DNA from: Marasmius tenuissimus
Lineage: Eukaryota > Basidiomycota > Agaricomycetes > Agaricales > Marasmiaceae
Reading direction: 5' to 3'
Assembly (NCBI GenBank): GCA_029532415.1
Contig: JAQOTA010000055.1
Span: forward strand, 124,001 to 188,000
DNA: 64,000 nt
In this document: piece after piece, positions 24,420 to 35,602 of the stretch
Layout: each line of letters begins with the position of its first letter
Numbering within the stretch: the first letter of the stretch is position 1
The notes under the pieces: generated by a model
Database searches by the model: none
Told to the model about the DNA's origin: nothing
The model's input: the letters and a program-made list of their open reading frames with translations, nothing else
Translations under genes and position numbers: made by a program

Positions 24420-24897
24420 ATCTGGAGGAGTTCAGCCTTCTAGGGCAGGACAGGGAGATGGAAGAAGGAGGAGAAGGAGGTAGGGCCCCGGTAGGAGAGA
24501 CCTCGGAAATTTTTCACGGTAACAATATGAACCCTTGATGGCCATTTTTCGATATGCTCCGAATTCGGGAGGAGCAAGTAGGACCATGAAATGAAACCAG
24601 GACAATTAGACTGCTGGAATGGGCATCAGCTGAGAACGAGACTGGAACAAGAACCCAAAATCGTCCGACACAGTAACACGGCCCGCGGTCCGGGCCGGGA
24701 AGGGCCATGCCCGCGTCGTTGCGAGGTGAGACTAAGCGCCCATGATTGAACTTTTTGTTTCCTCCGACGGTCGTGTTGAACTCGCGAAGTGAGTCGTACA
24801 CTCACTTCAACAGGCGTAGGATTGATCTTAGTTACTTTTGACAGGACTGAATAATTCGAATACCCTCAGCTCAGGAGTCGACCAAGATACTCTCTAC
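24420..24897. other. Divergent intergenic region, xylulokinase / PIF1 pseudogene
   Basis: 478 bp with no supported gene; it must carry the xylulokinase promoter. Confidence 0.5.
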
Positions 24898-26720
24898 CAT
24901 GATAACACCATTAACACACGAACAATCCGAGATACTCGAGTTCGTGGAGCGGGGCGCGAACGTATTCTTCACAAGGAGTGCTGGTGAGTCGAAGTACTTG
25001 ATTTGCTACCTACAGAAAGATTCATGATATCCGCACCATCAAGGTACCGGGAAATCAGCCTTGCTTCGCGAGATTATCAAGTCCTTGAGTCGGACAAGGG
25101 CGAATCCAGCCACATGGGTTGTTATGATAGGATCCACGGGCCTGAGTTCTGTAATCATAACAGCCGCCACAGGTTCGTTGCTAACTTGTTTGAACCAGAA
25201 TGTCCCTAAAATATAGACAGGCATCGCTGCGTGTAACATCGATGGTGTCGATCTTCAGTCGTTCGCTGGATGCGAAGCAGCAGGAATCGAGTCCGCTCAA
25301 GAGCTTGCGTTCAAGTTGAGGGAGGACGAAGGTGTACTGGAATGGTGGTTAAGAGTAGGTGGTTAAGAACAGAAGTGCTCATCGTAGACGAAAGTGAGTA
25401 GCTCACGCGCTGACCACGACCCCTCCCAAACTGCCCAACACTCTTCAGTCAACCTGATAGATGGTGCCCTGTCCGATAAATCATGCGATATCGGTCGCCT
25501 CATTCGAGAAGACCACCGACCATTTGGGGGAATACAAGTCAAAGTCTTTATATCTTTCTCGGCCACTTGATTGACCATTTACATCTCAGGTTATCGCGAC
25601 CGGTGGTTTTTTCCAATCATCACAAGTGGAGAGGACGAATCCGGGTCCACTAAGGTTCGCGTTCGAGGCACAAAACTGGTCCGAGACATTCCAACGCACA
25701 TTCACCCTCACGGAGGTGTTTCGGCAAACCGACCAGGGTGCGCTTCAATGAATTCGAGTCCCCCTTCTCTTTTGAATTCTCTTGTAACAGAATTTCTTGA
25801 CATACTGAACGGCATACGAGACGCGGATTTATCCGAACAGTCGCTTTCAAAACTTGGGAGTCTGTCCAGAGAAATTCTGCACGATAATGGAATAGGTCCT
25901 ACAGAGCTGTGAGCAAGCTTGGACCGTACAAACATGGGTGGCTCATTTGCTTTTAAGGTTCCCTCTTCCCGAAGACGCGGATCTTTTGAATAGCGCCCAT
26001 AGAGGATCTCGTGGGTCGACAGGATGTACTTTCCGCTGCTCATGATAATGGTGTTGTTGACGTGCAGCGACGCGAAGAGCTACTGAGCGGTACTGGAGCT
26101 CCTGCACTCCTTATCTTGAGAAAGGGTGCTTAGGTGAGTTGCCTAAGATTCGAATATTTCTCCCTAGGTGGCTGATCTACCCCAAGGTGATGTTGACCAA
26201 AAACCTTGACGAGGAACTTCTCTGCGGTTCCATGGGGATTGTCGTAGGCTTTCGTGACCCCGCCGCGTATGTACCTGGAGAGGACTCGGACACGTTCCAA
26301 GCCGATGGAACACGGTACCCAGTCATCGAATTCGCAACTAGCCGCCGAGGCGAACAACGAATGTTCATCCTCCCAGAATTGTTCAAGATTCAGTTATCTA
26401 CCGGGAAAATATTGGGATCCAGAATGCAGGTGAGCCGGGAATGAACCAACGATGATACCTTCTCTGATCTTCCATTGACGCCAGCTCCCTCTGGTTCTCT
26501 GGTGGGCCGCGTCTGCAACAGGTCCAAGGGCTTGCGTTGGAAAAGCTAAAAGTAGATTTTGAAAGAATAACCAAACCTGGTGTATGCGCTTTTGGTGGCG
26601 TCATTGATGAATCCGTCGCATATCAATGATTTGTCCTTGCAAGTCAAGCATACTTCGCTCTATCGCGTGCAAGATCTCTAGCAGGATTGCAGGTCCTCAA
26701 ATTTGAGCCCAACAAGGTCA
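24898..26720 (+). pseudogene. Decayed PIF1 helicase paralogue
   Basis: It starts with MITPLTHEQSEILEFVERGANVFFTRSAG + TGKSALLREIIKSL and follows the intact PIF1 at 14.6-17.0 kb throughout: [102 protein letters not shown] and, at about 26636-26705, ASQAYFALSRARSLAGLQVLKFEPNKV. Intron positions are shared at the Walker A glycine, after ITA-TG, after VDE, after GGIQ, after FRQTDQ and after GPTEL. Lesions: a tandem duplication of GGTGGTTAAGA at about 25344-25369 causes a stop or frameshift; GDFFQLPP has become GGFFQSSQ (about 25598-25630); there is a frameshift near 25990; a CAG-to-TAG codon stands before a donor at 26131; and another frameshift lies near 26515. Not processed, since introns are kept. 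The long basic N-terminus is missing. Confidence 0.85.
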
Positions 26721-26869
26721 GGCCACTCCCGTATCACTGGCTGGTGAACCGGTAACATCTCCCTCACCATGTGTCCAGATCGAATCCGATCCCAAAGTCG
26801 TAGAATGAAGCAGCTCCTTGTAGGGTTGAATTTGAATGTAACCATTGGCAGTGCCCATACTTACGGTTA

Positions 26870-27236
26870 CAGCCCTTTGCGAAAAGGATGGCACAAGCTG
26901 GGAAGATGAGATATATAGAAAAATAAATGAAGAAGGCTTGAGCGAGGGGAAGAGATACGAGCGGCAGTAAACCCGCTTCAAACACCTCCGAGTCCAGCCC
27001 AAACATCTCCGAATCCACTCCAAACACCTCTGAATCCACATCAAACATCTCCGAGGCCACATCAAACATCTTCGAGGCCACAGTTACCTACGACCGCCCC
27101 TCGAAACGCGCCTCAACCCCTCCCGTCAAATGTCCAAAACATCGACTGGATGCTGACCGAAGGGGCGGAGCCGCCAATTTTATTTTTCTATACCTACAAC
27201 CTGTGAAATGTGTGCCAACCTTTTCGCAAAGGGCTG
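26870..27236. mobile_element. MITE-like non-autonomous DNA transposon (TA-flanked TIRs)
   Basis: A 367-bp element is bounded by 26-bp terminal inverted repeats (26870-26895 and 27211-27236) that start CAGCCCTTTGCGAAAAGG and differ at one position. Both ends are flanked directly by TA (26868-26869 and 27237-27238), as in Tc1/mariner insertions. A second inverted match (TATAGAAAAATAAA at 26914-26927 against 27178-27191) lies equally far from each end, so the arms extend to about 58 bp imperfectly. It has no transposase and encloses a 21-bp tandem repeat. Confidence 0.65.
26980..27084. repeat. 21-bp tandem repeat, five copies, inside the MITE-like element
   Basis: Five consecutive 21-nt units of the form AAACAYCTCCGAATCCACTCC run from 26980 to 27084 with a few substitutions each. 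Antisense translation gives a repeated SEVFDVD-type peptide, which I take as a by-product of the repeat and not a gene. Confidence 0.8.
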
Positions 27237-27444
27237 TAAATGACCATAGTGGCTCGCTCGGCCTTGAAAACTGAAATCGCACTACCGTCACTTCGGGCTG
27301 GAGACTATGACATGATGACAACTTTCTTCCTATCTCGAACGGACTCCCAGAATTCATCACCAATGCTTGAGCCAAGAAATGTTCCATGTTGCTGATCTTC
27401 GAAATACAAAAACACGTCGTCCTAATTCGTTACGTAGATAGACT

Positions 27445-28899
27445 TCACCCAACAATAGGCAAATCCGATACATCGTCGGGATCGTCACCATCACTGCCAT
27501 CCTCCTCATCCTCATCACCATCTTCCTCCTCATCCTCCTCCTCATCCTCATCTTCACTCTCACTCTCGTTAAAGGTTAGCGAGATATACTCATCGCCCAT
27601 CTGGGCGTCATTAGCCGTCAACAGGGGAATGGTACGTTCACCTTCAGTACCAGTAGGAGAACCAGAAGAGTCCGCAGTAGTAGCAGACGTTGAAGTTGCC
27701 GAATCCGAAAGCGGCTTCCTGTTGCGATTTGCTCGAATCACATGAGGAAGTTTGCATCCTTTGGTCGAGCAAGTGCCCTTCTCGGCGAAATCGGGACACT
27801 CGCGCACATGCTGCTTGTCACAGTCAAGGCCCTTTTCGCAATACCCGAGGACTGCAAAGTCACGGCAGACCCCATGACGTGCTCCAACGTTTACATGCGG
27901 GAAAAGGCACTTTTGCCGTGTGCAGCGACCTTTGTTGAGGAAATGCAGACAGAGGGGTGTTCGTTCAGGCGTCGGATCGTGTGAAAGGTTGCAAGTATCA
28001 GCATCGTTCGGGCAGTTGTCTTGTAAGAAATTCCAGCAGATGGCAATTTTCGAGGGGTCGTGCTGATACATGCAAGTAAGGCCGTGAGTGCAGGAACCTA
28101 GAGTAAAAGCGGCATAGAAGGGGAGAGAAAACGGGGGAATAGAGGTGAATATCGTTCAGAGTTGACTTTCTCTGGCTTATTGTCATGGCGTGAATGACAA
28201 GACGGCGCACCTGTTGTCGAGAATCGAGGACATTGTTTGTTCAGGGACTTCATTCGCTTGCGTCGCGCTCTGTCCAAAATCGTTAGATGTGCAAGCGTGC
28301 CTGAATTCGTTAGCCAAACGGACTGGAAAGGTCTTCGACTATTGGTGAGAGTCATGTTGCGATTGGCGGCTCCGCCTCGCCGACCACGTGTAGAATGTGA
28401 CTTGTATGCCCTTGTTGCGGCTATGAGGTGACCTGATTTCCTAGTAAATTGGGAGTTGGTTGTCGTCGAAGTTGCTGTTGTGGTGCTTGGGGCGGGCTTC
28501 GGAACTGGTTCGATATGTTGAGTACCGTTTGAAAGCGATGATAGCTGAGAACTCACGATCTTTTCTAACCAAAGAACGACGTGATGACGAAAATGCGACT
28601 CCACCTAGGACGACTTCCTTGGGCTTGTTTGTGGATGGTGCAGGTTGAGAGACCGGTTTGACCAAATTGGAAGGGCCAAGAGTGGGACGTATGTATGTGT
28701 TGCTAGGCTTGTAATTGGGATTGACATAGGTATTACTTCGATACGAGAATCCTGTCGATGGCAGTTGCGTTGGTTTGCCGGACTTGTGTTTGTTGATGGT
28801 TGCTGTTACGGAGCAAAACTGAGATGAATTACCATAAACCAGATTGATTATACCTGTTAACCGCTCTATTTCGCTCTTGAGCTGCGCTTCTGTAGACAT
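27445..28899 (-). CDS. Five-finger CCCH zinc-finger protein (ZC3H3/Red5-like)
   Basis: ATG is at 28899 (MSTEAQLKSEIERLTGIINLVYG) and the stop at 27445. The N-terminal half is basic and low-complexity (SRRSLVRKDR, RGRRGGAANRNM). Five CCCH fingers follow: CPRFSTTG + SCTHGLTCMYQH (first finger split by an intron), CWNFLQDNCPNDADTCNLSH, CLHFLNKGRCTRQKCLFPH, CRDFAVLGYCEKGLDCDKQH and CPDFAEKGTCSTKGCKLPH. The tail is a long Asp/Glu run encoded by a TCC/TCA-type trinucleotide tract (27480-27560). Five closely spaced fingers with 'G-x-C...C...H' spacing match metazoan ZC3H3 and S. pombe Red5, which act in poly(A)-linked nuclear RNA processing and decay. Family call from motif order only. Confidence 0.82.
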
Positions 28900-30406
28900 G
28901 TAGGGCGAGACGATGGTGGTTGTGAAATGAGAAATATCGATGTCACGTGGGATGTCTGGAATCCAAACAACGTACAACACAGCCACCAGTGGCTTGTCGC
29001 CTCAAGTTGACTCAAGCTCAAGGTTGACCGAGTCGTGTTACGGACCGCAACAAAAACTATAAGCATGTCATATGTCATACACAACTGAAAAGACTCAAAA
29101 TACATAGGAAGACATAGATAAGGGTACATGTAAGATAAATATATCGCTCCAAAGTCCATTATACAGCAGAAACTGTCGTACTATACCATACAACCCTGAA
29201 TTTTATATCGCCGCATAGGTAAAGGATTCGTGAAAAAAGCGTTGTAAAGAGGTGACAGGTGGTTCAATAGACTGGCATGATGCTGCGCCTCTTGTTGACC
29301 ATAACGAATCCTTGTGGCACGAACGAGGCGCGCTGTGGTTTTCGTGTGGCAAGGGTCATTGTTTTCCAGGCGCGAATGATCCCCCGTTCGACACGTCGGG
29401 CGTAAGATACGCGCAAGTGAGATCTATGTACGTACTAAATGTTAACATGGATATCCTCCGCTCGCATTACTATGATGAACGACTCACGATTGGTATCCCA
29501 TAGTAGAGTCAGGCGAAGTGGGCCGGTAAATTGGAGACATGATAACTCGGGTGCTGAGATAGTGTATTCGAACAGAAGTAGTAGAGGGCGGATCCCGGCG
29601 TCGTGAATATAATTAATGAGGGACTTTAGTTGGTGCGCTCGAGCCCGCTGAGCGTTAGGAGGGTATGGAAGTTGGGGGTATCGAAACCGTAGGTTAACAA
29701 ACATGGAGAAAAATCAGACAATTTATAGAGCTAGAAAGAACAATAAGTGCACTGCGAGCATTGTTCATAGGTACACTGGGTTACCAGAACAAAACAAATC
29801 GCAGAAGCGTGGTAAATTCTCTCTAACCGCATGGCTGCGGGAGCCTGGATTGAGTCGGAGGAACTTTGTTGTTTTGATTTGTACACCGGTCCGATTTGTT
29901 TGTACACCTTCACCGCGGTCGTGGTCGCGTTGTTTGCACACTTTGCTTATGTGAGTACCAACTCCCTCTCAATCGCTTCGAGTCTTGCTCAAGTCCATAC
30001 AAGTATGCTCCATCTGCATCGTTCACTATTTTAAGAATCAATAACGGTTCCGAATAGTACTGAACTCATCTCATTTTGACACGCTCCTCAGCGTCAAAGC
30101 TCAGGAGTCAGAAGAATTCAAGCCTCAGGTAGTGTCAACATTGCACCCTTCATACCGCCCTTCCACGGGTTTTGACGGAGAACCCTTTTAGATAGACCTA
30201 TATAGATTCCACAGCAAACTAAATGTTGTCATGACCACTTTGACAACTGGGCGATGATATTGACCACCCATTGAATGCGCTGGCGCTGGTTGTGGTCATG
30301 AGATAGTATATTTGCGTGGTTACTGGTCGCGTCGAGTTCAACATCTTTCGTTCTTCTACGTGCGCAGGGGCACACCTTTTTCTCTTCCTTCGGCTGGTCC
30401 CTTATA
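28900..30406. other. 1.5-kb intergenic region
   Basis: It lies between the divergent starts of the zinc-finger gene and the PH-CH-kinase gene. ORFs of 60-90 codons exist on both strands (for example 29435-29704 minus, 29703-29954 plus), but none has motifs or plausible splicing. No inverted terminal repeats were found. Confidence 0.45.
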
Positions 30407-33400
30407 ATGGTTTCGAATGTTTTTTCTCGAGGTCACGCAGAAGTGACCCGCAGCGGACGCGTGGATGTCAGAAAGGCAGGAATGGGATTGGCGGCATGGA
30501 AGGTTTGGAAAGAGAGATGGCTGGTCCTGAAGTCTAGAACCCTCATTGCCTACAAAGATGTGAGTGGTGCTTGCATTTATCATTTAAGTTTGCTGACGCC
30601 GCCGGTGCGATAGTCAAAGGAGATCGAAATATCTTTTCAGATACCTCTTGATACAGTGAAACGGCTTGAACACCAGGGTCATCGATGTGTCTTACTGGTG
30701 ACTCGGGGGAGCCCACAATACTACCTCTCGTTCGAGAGCAACAGTCAGTTGGTGGGATGGTGTAGCGACATCAATGACCTAAGTGCTACGAATTATCCGC
30801 AAGATTTTTTCGCTCAGGAAACCGATGACACCGGGGAACATCTTGTAGATGAGATCATAGAAGAGTATGCGGTGCGTCGTCGACGGCTTGCTTCCAGATA
30901 TCGCAGCTGAACTCCTCGATACAGAGTCCAACTTCCGACGCATCAGGCGAGACTGTGTATTCATGGAATAGTGATACAAGCATCACGAGCGATGCGCCAT
31001 CGAAGAACTCGCCCCCGCTTGAGGCGAGTAGGAACTTACTCCGGGATCGGCGGTCTATTTACAATCACACAGTTGAAATTGCAGCCCGAACAACGTACGC
31101 TCATCCGGAGAGCCATCTCTATTCTGTGTCACTCCATGGAACCAAGACTATTGAGGACAAGTGACCCAGGTGGCACCAAGTCGTTCGACCTGGTAGAGCT
31201 ACGTCTTCGGACTCTTCTCCGGCTCAAGCGAAGGTGGAAAAAGCAGACACGTCCCGATGAGTTGGACCCTGAAGAAACCCGGGCTTTCTCTGAAGCTCTC
31301 GTGGATGGCTATGTTCTCTGCCAGTGTGTATCCCTGTATATTTACCCCTCCGACACTCGTTGTTGATTGTGTTTTGCCACATAGGTTGTTCAACTCTCTC
31401 TACTCAAGCCCTATCATTCGTCCCGATGCTCGAGACACCGTAAACGTCGCAAAGTTTCGGGCACAATGTCTTGATTGCGGACTTCCAGCAAAAGACCTCT
31501 TCCTTCCCGGTGATATTGAGGACGGAACTGCGGAATCCTTGACTCGAGTTGCACAAACTATTGCCGCTTTGGTACAGTGGGTCGCAGACGCCTCCGCACG
31601 CACAGCGATCAGGAACGCTCTCGTGAAGTATACCGACAATGACGATTTTCCTGACAGCCCCGGAGCCGACGTATCCATTGTCGAGATATGGGTTGACAAA
31701 TTCATCGCAACCAGATTGAATAAGCCTGCGTTACGATTTGACGTCGAAAGCGAGTTCGCACCGACGGCTGGGATCCATAGAATCGGGACGACGGGAAAGG
31801 CCAGCAGGTCGGGTGGCATGGTAATGATCTAGACTTTCCTTCATCGTATCAGTGGCTAAATTAGTGTCTTCACCTGGAGCAGAAACCGAAGGTTTGTCCA
31901 TCTTACGAGACAATGCTCTCGCATTAATCTCTTCTCGTGTTGTTCCGTATTAGGTCTACCAGGCAAGTTCATGCGAACCGATATCGACAACCTTTGCTCA
32001 CCTGTCGACACGCAGAATCTTTTTGGCGTCATTGCTGATGCTGCCGCTCAATCTGCATCCCGGCAAATCATCAGGCAAACCACCCGTCCTTCCTATCGTG
32101 AAAGTGGATACTGATTTCGGAGCGCATAGTTTGAAAAGGGCTCTCGATAATCTATACCGTTTCATGGCGTCTTTAGATCCCATCTCAAGCCTCGTTGAGA
32201 GTCGACAGTACCGCCTCAGATTGTTGCAGGTAAATATATACGATGCGCCGAATCTGCGTCATGATTGTTCATCTCACCTACACATCGACGCAGATATCAG
32301 CGGAGTTCAAACTCAACCCGGTCGAAAACAAGCGGTTGCGGGATGCCTTAAGCAGGGACGATGAGACTATTGCTGAGGTTCTTCGAACAGCTATGGAATC
32401 TGATGGAAGTCGAGAACTCATCCTGGGCTTACACGGGGAAGAGGCACAGAATTGCGTTGATTTGATTCAAGATGTGAGTGGCGTCGTATCCCTTCCTAAA
32501 ATTTTAACATCGGGATGTGCGGCTTTGAGTGATGGACTCTTGTGCTGACGTTGGTGCCTGAACAACAGGTCTTGGATAAGACAACCCGTTCCGAGCGTGA
32601 AGTAACCGAGGACCAGGACCAGGCTCTGGGCAACTTCAGGCATCAAGCACATAAGATACTTGTCAAGCTATTGGAGGCGCAGGACATACTGCCTGCTTGT
32701 CTATTCATCAAAGGGGTGAAGCGGCGTGACAGTGAGGCATTTTTCGGAGGCACTTTTGGTGACATCTACCGGGCGAGATTCCGAAGCGAAGACGTTGCTT
32801 TGAAGCGCGTCAGGGTCTTTCAAAATACGACGGACAGACGCAAGATTATACGGGTGAGCCAGGCTTGGACTGCTAAACCTTAATAGATTCTGACCGATCA
32901 TTTGCAGGGCCTGTGTAGGGAGGCTTTGTTGTGGCGCACGTTAGAGCACCCTTTCGTGCTACCTTTCCGCGGAATGGATGCCGATGCGTTTCCTTCTCTG
33001 TTGTGTTTGGTATCTCCATGGATGAAGAATGGCACAATCTTGAAGCACCTCATCGAAAACGGATATGCCGACATCGAGAAAAGGGTAGGTACACTTTCTG
33101 CTCTTGTGCCAGTCTTTCTTTGTTTACATCTACCCCCTCGTAGCTTTTTGAGATTGCCCAGGGTCTCGCGTACCTGCATTCACAGCACATCATTCACGGT
33201 GACCTTCGCGGGGTGAGGGTATTTTGCTTCTACTTAGCCGAGTCGTACGCGCTCACGTCGATCATGCGTTTCAATTGTACAGTCAAATATCTTGGTTGAC
33301 GACGAGTGGCATGCACGGCTAGCCGATTTCGGATTGGCGGTCTTCTCTGACGCTACTGTGGGCACTAATTCCTCTCACAACGCCGGCTCCGTTCGTTGGA

Positions 33401-33973
33401 TGGCCCCCGAGCTACACCATCCACAGTCGTTTGGCTTGAAGTACTTCCGAAGGACCTTCGCTAGTGACGTTTACTCTTTCGCTTGCGTGTGTGTCGAGGT
33501 AGGCTCGGTTCTATACTGGATTGATCTGGAGCCTCATCGTAGCCCCTGACCATAGCTATACTCGGGCAAACCTCCATTTGCTGAAATTCCACACGACCCC
33601 GCTGCCTTACTTCAAGTCATGGCGGGAAAGAGGCCGAGGAAACCGACCTGTCCTGCTACCCTGTCTGCTGGAAGCGAAACCGGGCCTATCATGCCGGAAT
33701 ACCTATGGGAGCTCGTTCAGATATGCTGGAGCCAAGACCGCGCAGAACGTCCGTGCATGACAAAGGTAATATCGATAATGCAGGCAGGGAATGCAGAGTT
33801 GATTCCTGTGGTCAGTCCATCGTTCCGCTCCCCTGACCACGGATCTAACGAAGCTGCTATTCCAGGTGCCGCCTCCGACGGAAACGTTTGACGTCGACGT
33901 TACATTGCACGGGCATTCGGGCCTTCGCAGAAGTAAGGGTGTGAGACGGACTAGGGGTAGCCGCTCCTTCTAA
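30407..33973 (+). CDS. PH - CH-like - TKL-type protein kinase
   Basis: ATG is at 30407 (MVSNVFSRGHAEVTRSGRVDV) and the TAA at 33971-33973. A PH domain begins at residue 15 or so: GLAAWKVWKERWLVLKSRTLIAYKD + SKEIEISFQIPLDTVKRLE, then YYLSFESNSQLVGWCSDI with the conserved late Trp. A Ser-rich linker leads to a calponin-homology-like domain (about 31190-31590): LDPEETRAFSEALVDGYVLCQ + LFNSLYSSPIIR and FRAQCLDCGLPAKDLFLPGDI. A helical segment (EAQNCVDLIQDV) precedes the kinase: FGGTFGDIYRARF (Gly loop), VALKRVRV (Lys), IIHGDLRG + SNILV (HGD in place of HRD, Asp kept), LADFGLAVF (DFG), SVRWMAPELHHP (APE) and ICWSQDRAERPCM. The kinase is predicted active. Exon limits at 31800-32020 are uncertain. 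The PH domain suggests membrane recruitment. Confidence 0.8.
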
Positions 33974-35602
33974 ACCTTGATCTCATGTCAGTCCCTCTTG
34001 TCAGTCCCCGTTCATTTTGTTTTTTGCTTCTTCATCCATAGTGACTGGACCATGCCACTTCTGTTCATTCATTTTTGCTGCTTCACGTATGAATACCAAC
34101 GTCTATCGGACATTGACTTCTCCAACTTTCTGCATGTTTCGCTTTCTGTACTCGCTTCACCTCGGTCATTGCTCGGACTGTCTGTATCGCTGATTACTTG
34201 TCATGAATCCACGCTTTGCATGTTTTGATATCGCTGTCGTTTGGCATACAGGGCCCAACACTCGTACACGCAACCCCACGGGACTTGCACCAACCACCAC
34301 GGTTGATATTAAATCTTGAGCATTCAACGTTCAACGTTCAACTGCCGGCATTCCGGAAGTTGGGCTAGGCTGAATATAGTTAGCAAGTTTCCTTCGATGG
34401 CCGTCGACCCTCTGAATATCCGTTTGGACCAGCCTGGGGTAATCCTCTCCTTCGCAGTCGGCACGATTTTCAGCTCAAGAGAATCTCCGGAGGAGGTTTG
34501 GGTTGCTGTAACGTATCCGCGACATCCTCAGCCACATAGCGTTGCCTGATGTAGGCTGAAAGTGGCACAGCAGGCCGACTCGGAGCAAGTCGGTGTACCG
34601 GAAAACGTACGGTACGTCCATACCGATTGACGCTGCGGCACCCGGTCTCCATTTGATCTCGCAGGCTCGATGTCTGCACCAAGCCTGGAGAACGTCGGTG
34701 CGACTCTCAACCTTTGTCGTCCGTCAAGGGTTGAACGTTGAAGCCCTGATGAGTAAGTAGGGCTCGCTGCATTGCGGCCGTGCGCCGTGTCTCCATCCGT
34801 TCATTCGGATGGGTTCCACAGTCCGTACTAACAGCTCAAGTTCCCACCAAGATCCCACTGTGAAGATTGGAGTACTGGTGACCCGAAAGTGACGAAAGCC
34901 TTTGGAGTTCTCAAGGGGCACTGCATTCCCATGCCAATCATTACCCGTTCTCCTGGGATATGGCATTTCGAGGTCCACAGGTACCCCGAATGCACCACAA
35001 GAATATAGTAATTAACGTCTGCACGCTGAAGAACGAGTAACCTCCTCTTCGTATCAAAGAAAAGTCGAGTACGAATTTTGGGTTTCTCGACCTGGGGCCC
35101 GTGTTGGAGCGTAGTCTGTTGATAGTGAGTCTGGCGCTTTTCTGGAGTGATTCTGATCCTTCCTGAGGACGTTCTGACCCTCCATGGAGCATAGGGAGTC
35201 TTATATTGGATATTATGAACATGCAACTCAGACGCCTGTCAGTGGTCACAAACGGGTGCCTTTTTTCAGCCCTCGACGCCGCGGCAGGGTATATACCAGC
35301 CACACAACGGACTCAAAAAGGTGGTGTACTAAGGTGTAGGGTGTAGTTAAGTAACCAATCAGGTACTAAATCTGATTTTCCTAACTCAAGATCTGAGAGA
35401 TCTTCGGCTACCAGGAAATATGAGGCTTACCAGGGCTTACCTCACACCCGATGTTAGTGGAGGACCCTCGCTTAGGATTTGATGATCGGGATCAGGAAAG
35501 AGCGCTTAGTTGGTGGGTGCTTTCACGATCCACCTATCACTTGCTTAAATATCAGCAGAATGTCGGGAGATTTTCCCAACCACCAGCCTTTCCCGCAGAA
35601 CC
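33974..35602. other. 1.6-kb intergenic region
   Basis: No supported gene. Minus ORFs at 34828-35303 and a plus ORF from ATG 34397 (MAVDPLNIRLDQPGV) have no recognisable domain. A perfect small hairpin AGATCT-GAG-AGATCT lies near 35390. Confidence 0.4.

Noticed and set aside
26764..27081. Minus-strand ORF with SEVFDVD-type repeats
   Set aside because: Produced by the 21-bp tandem repeat in the MITE-like element; no motif or splicing support.
29435..29954. Short ORFs between the zinc-finger and kinase genes
   Set aside because: No family resemblance and no in-phase introns; treated as background.
34318..34742. TTCAACGTTCAAC and its reverse complement about 400 bp apart, possible second inverted-repeat element
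   Set aside because: The arms are only about 13 bp, internally repetitive, with no flanking duplication.
34828..35303. Minus-strand ORFs of 120-132 codons
   Set aside because: Two overlapping frames of similar length in an intergenic region, no motif, no consistent gene model.
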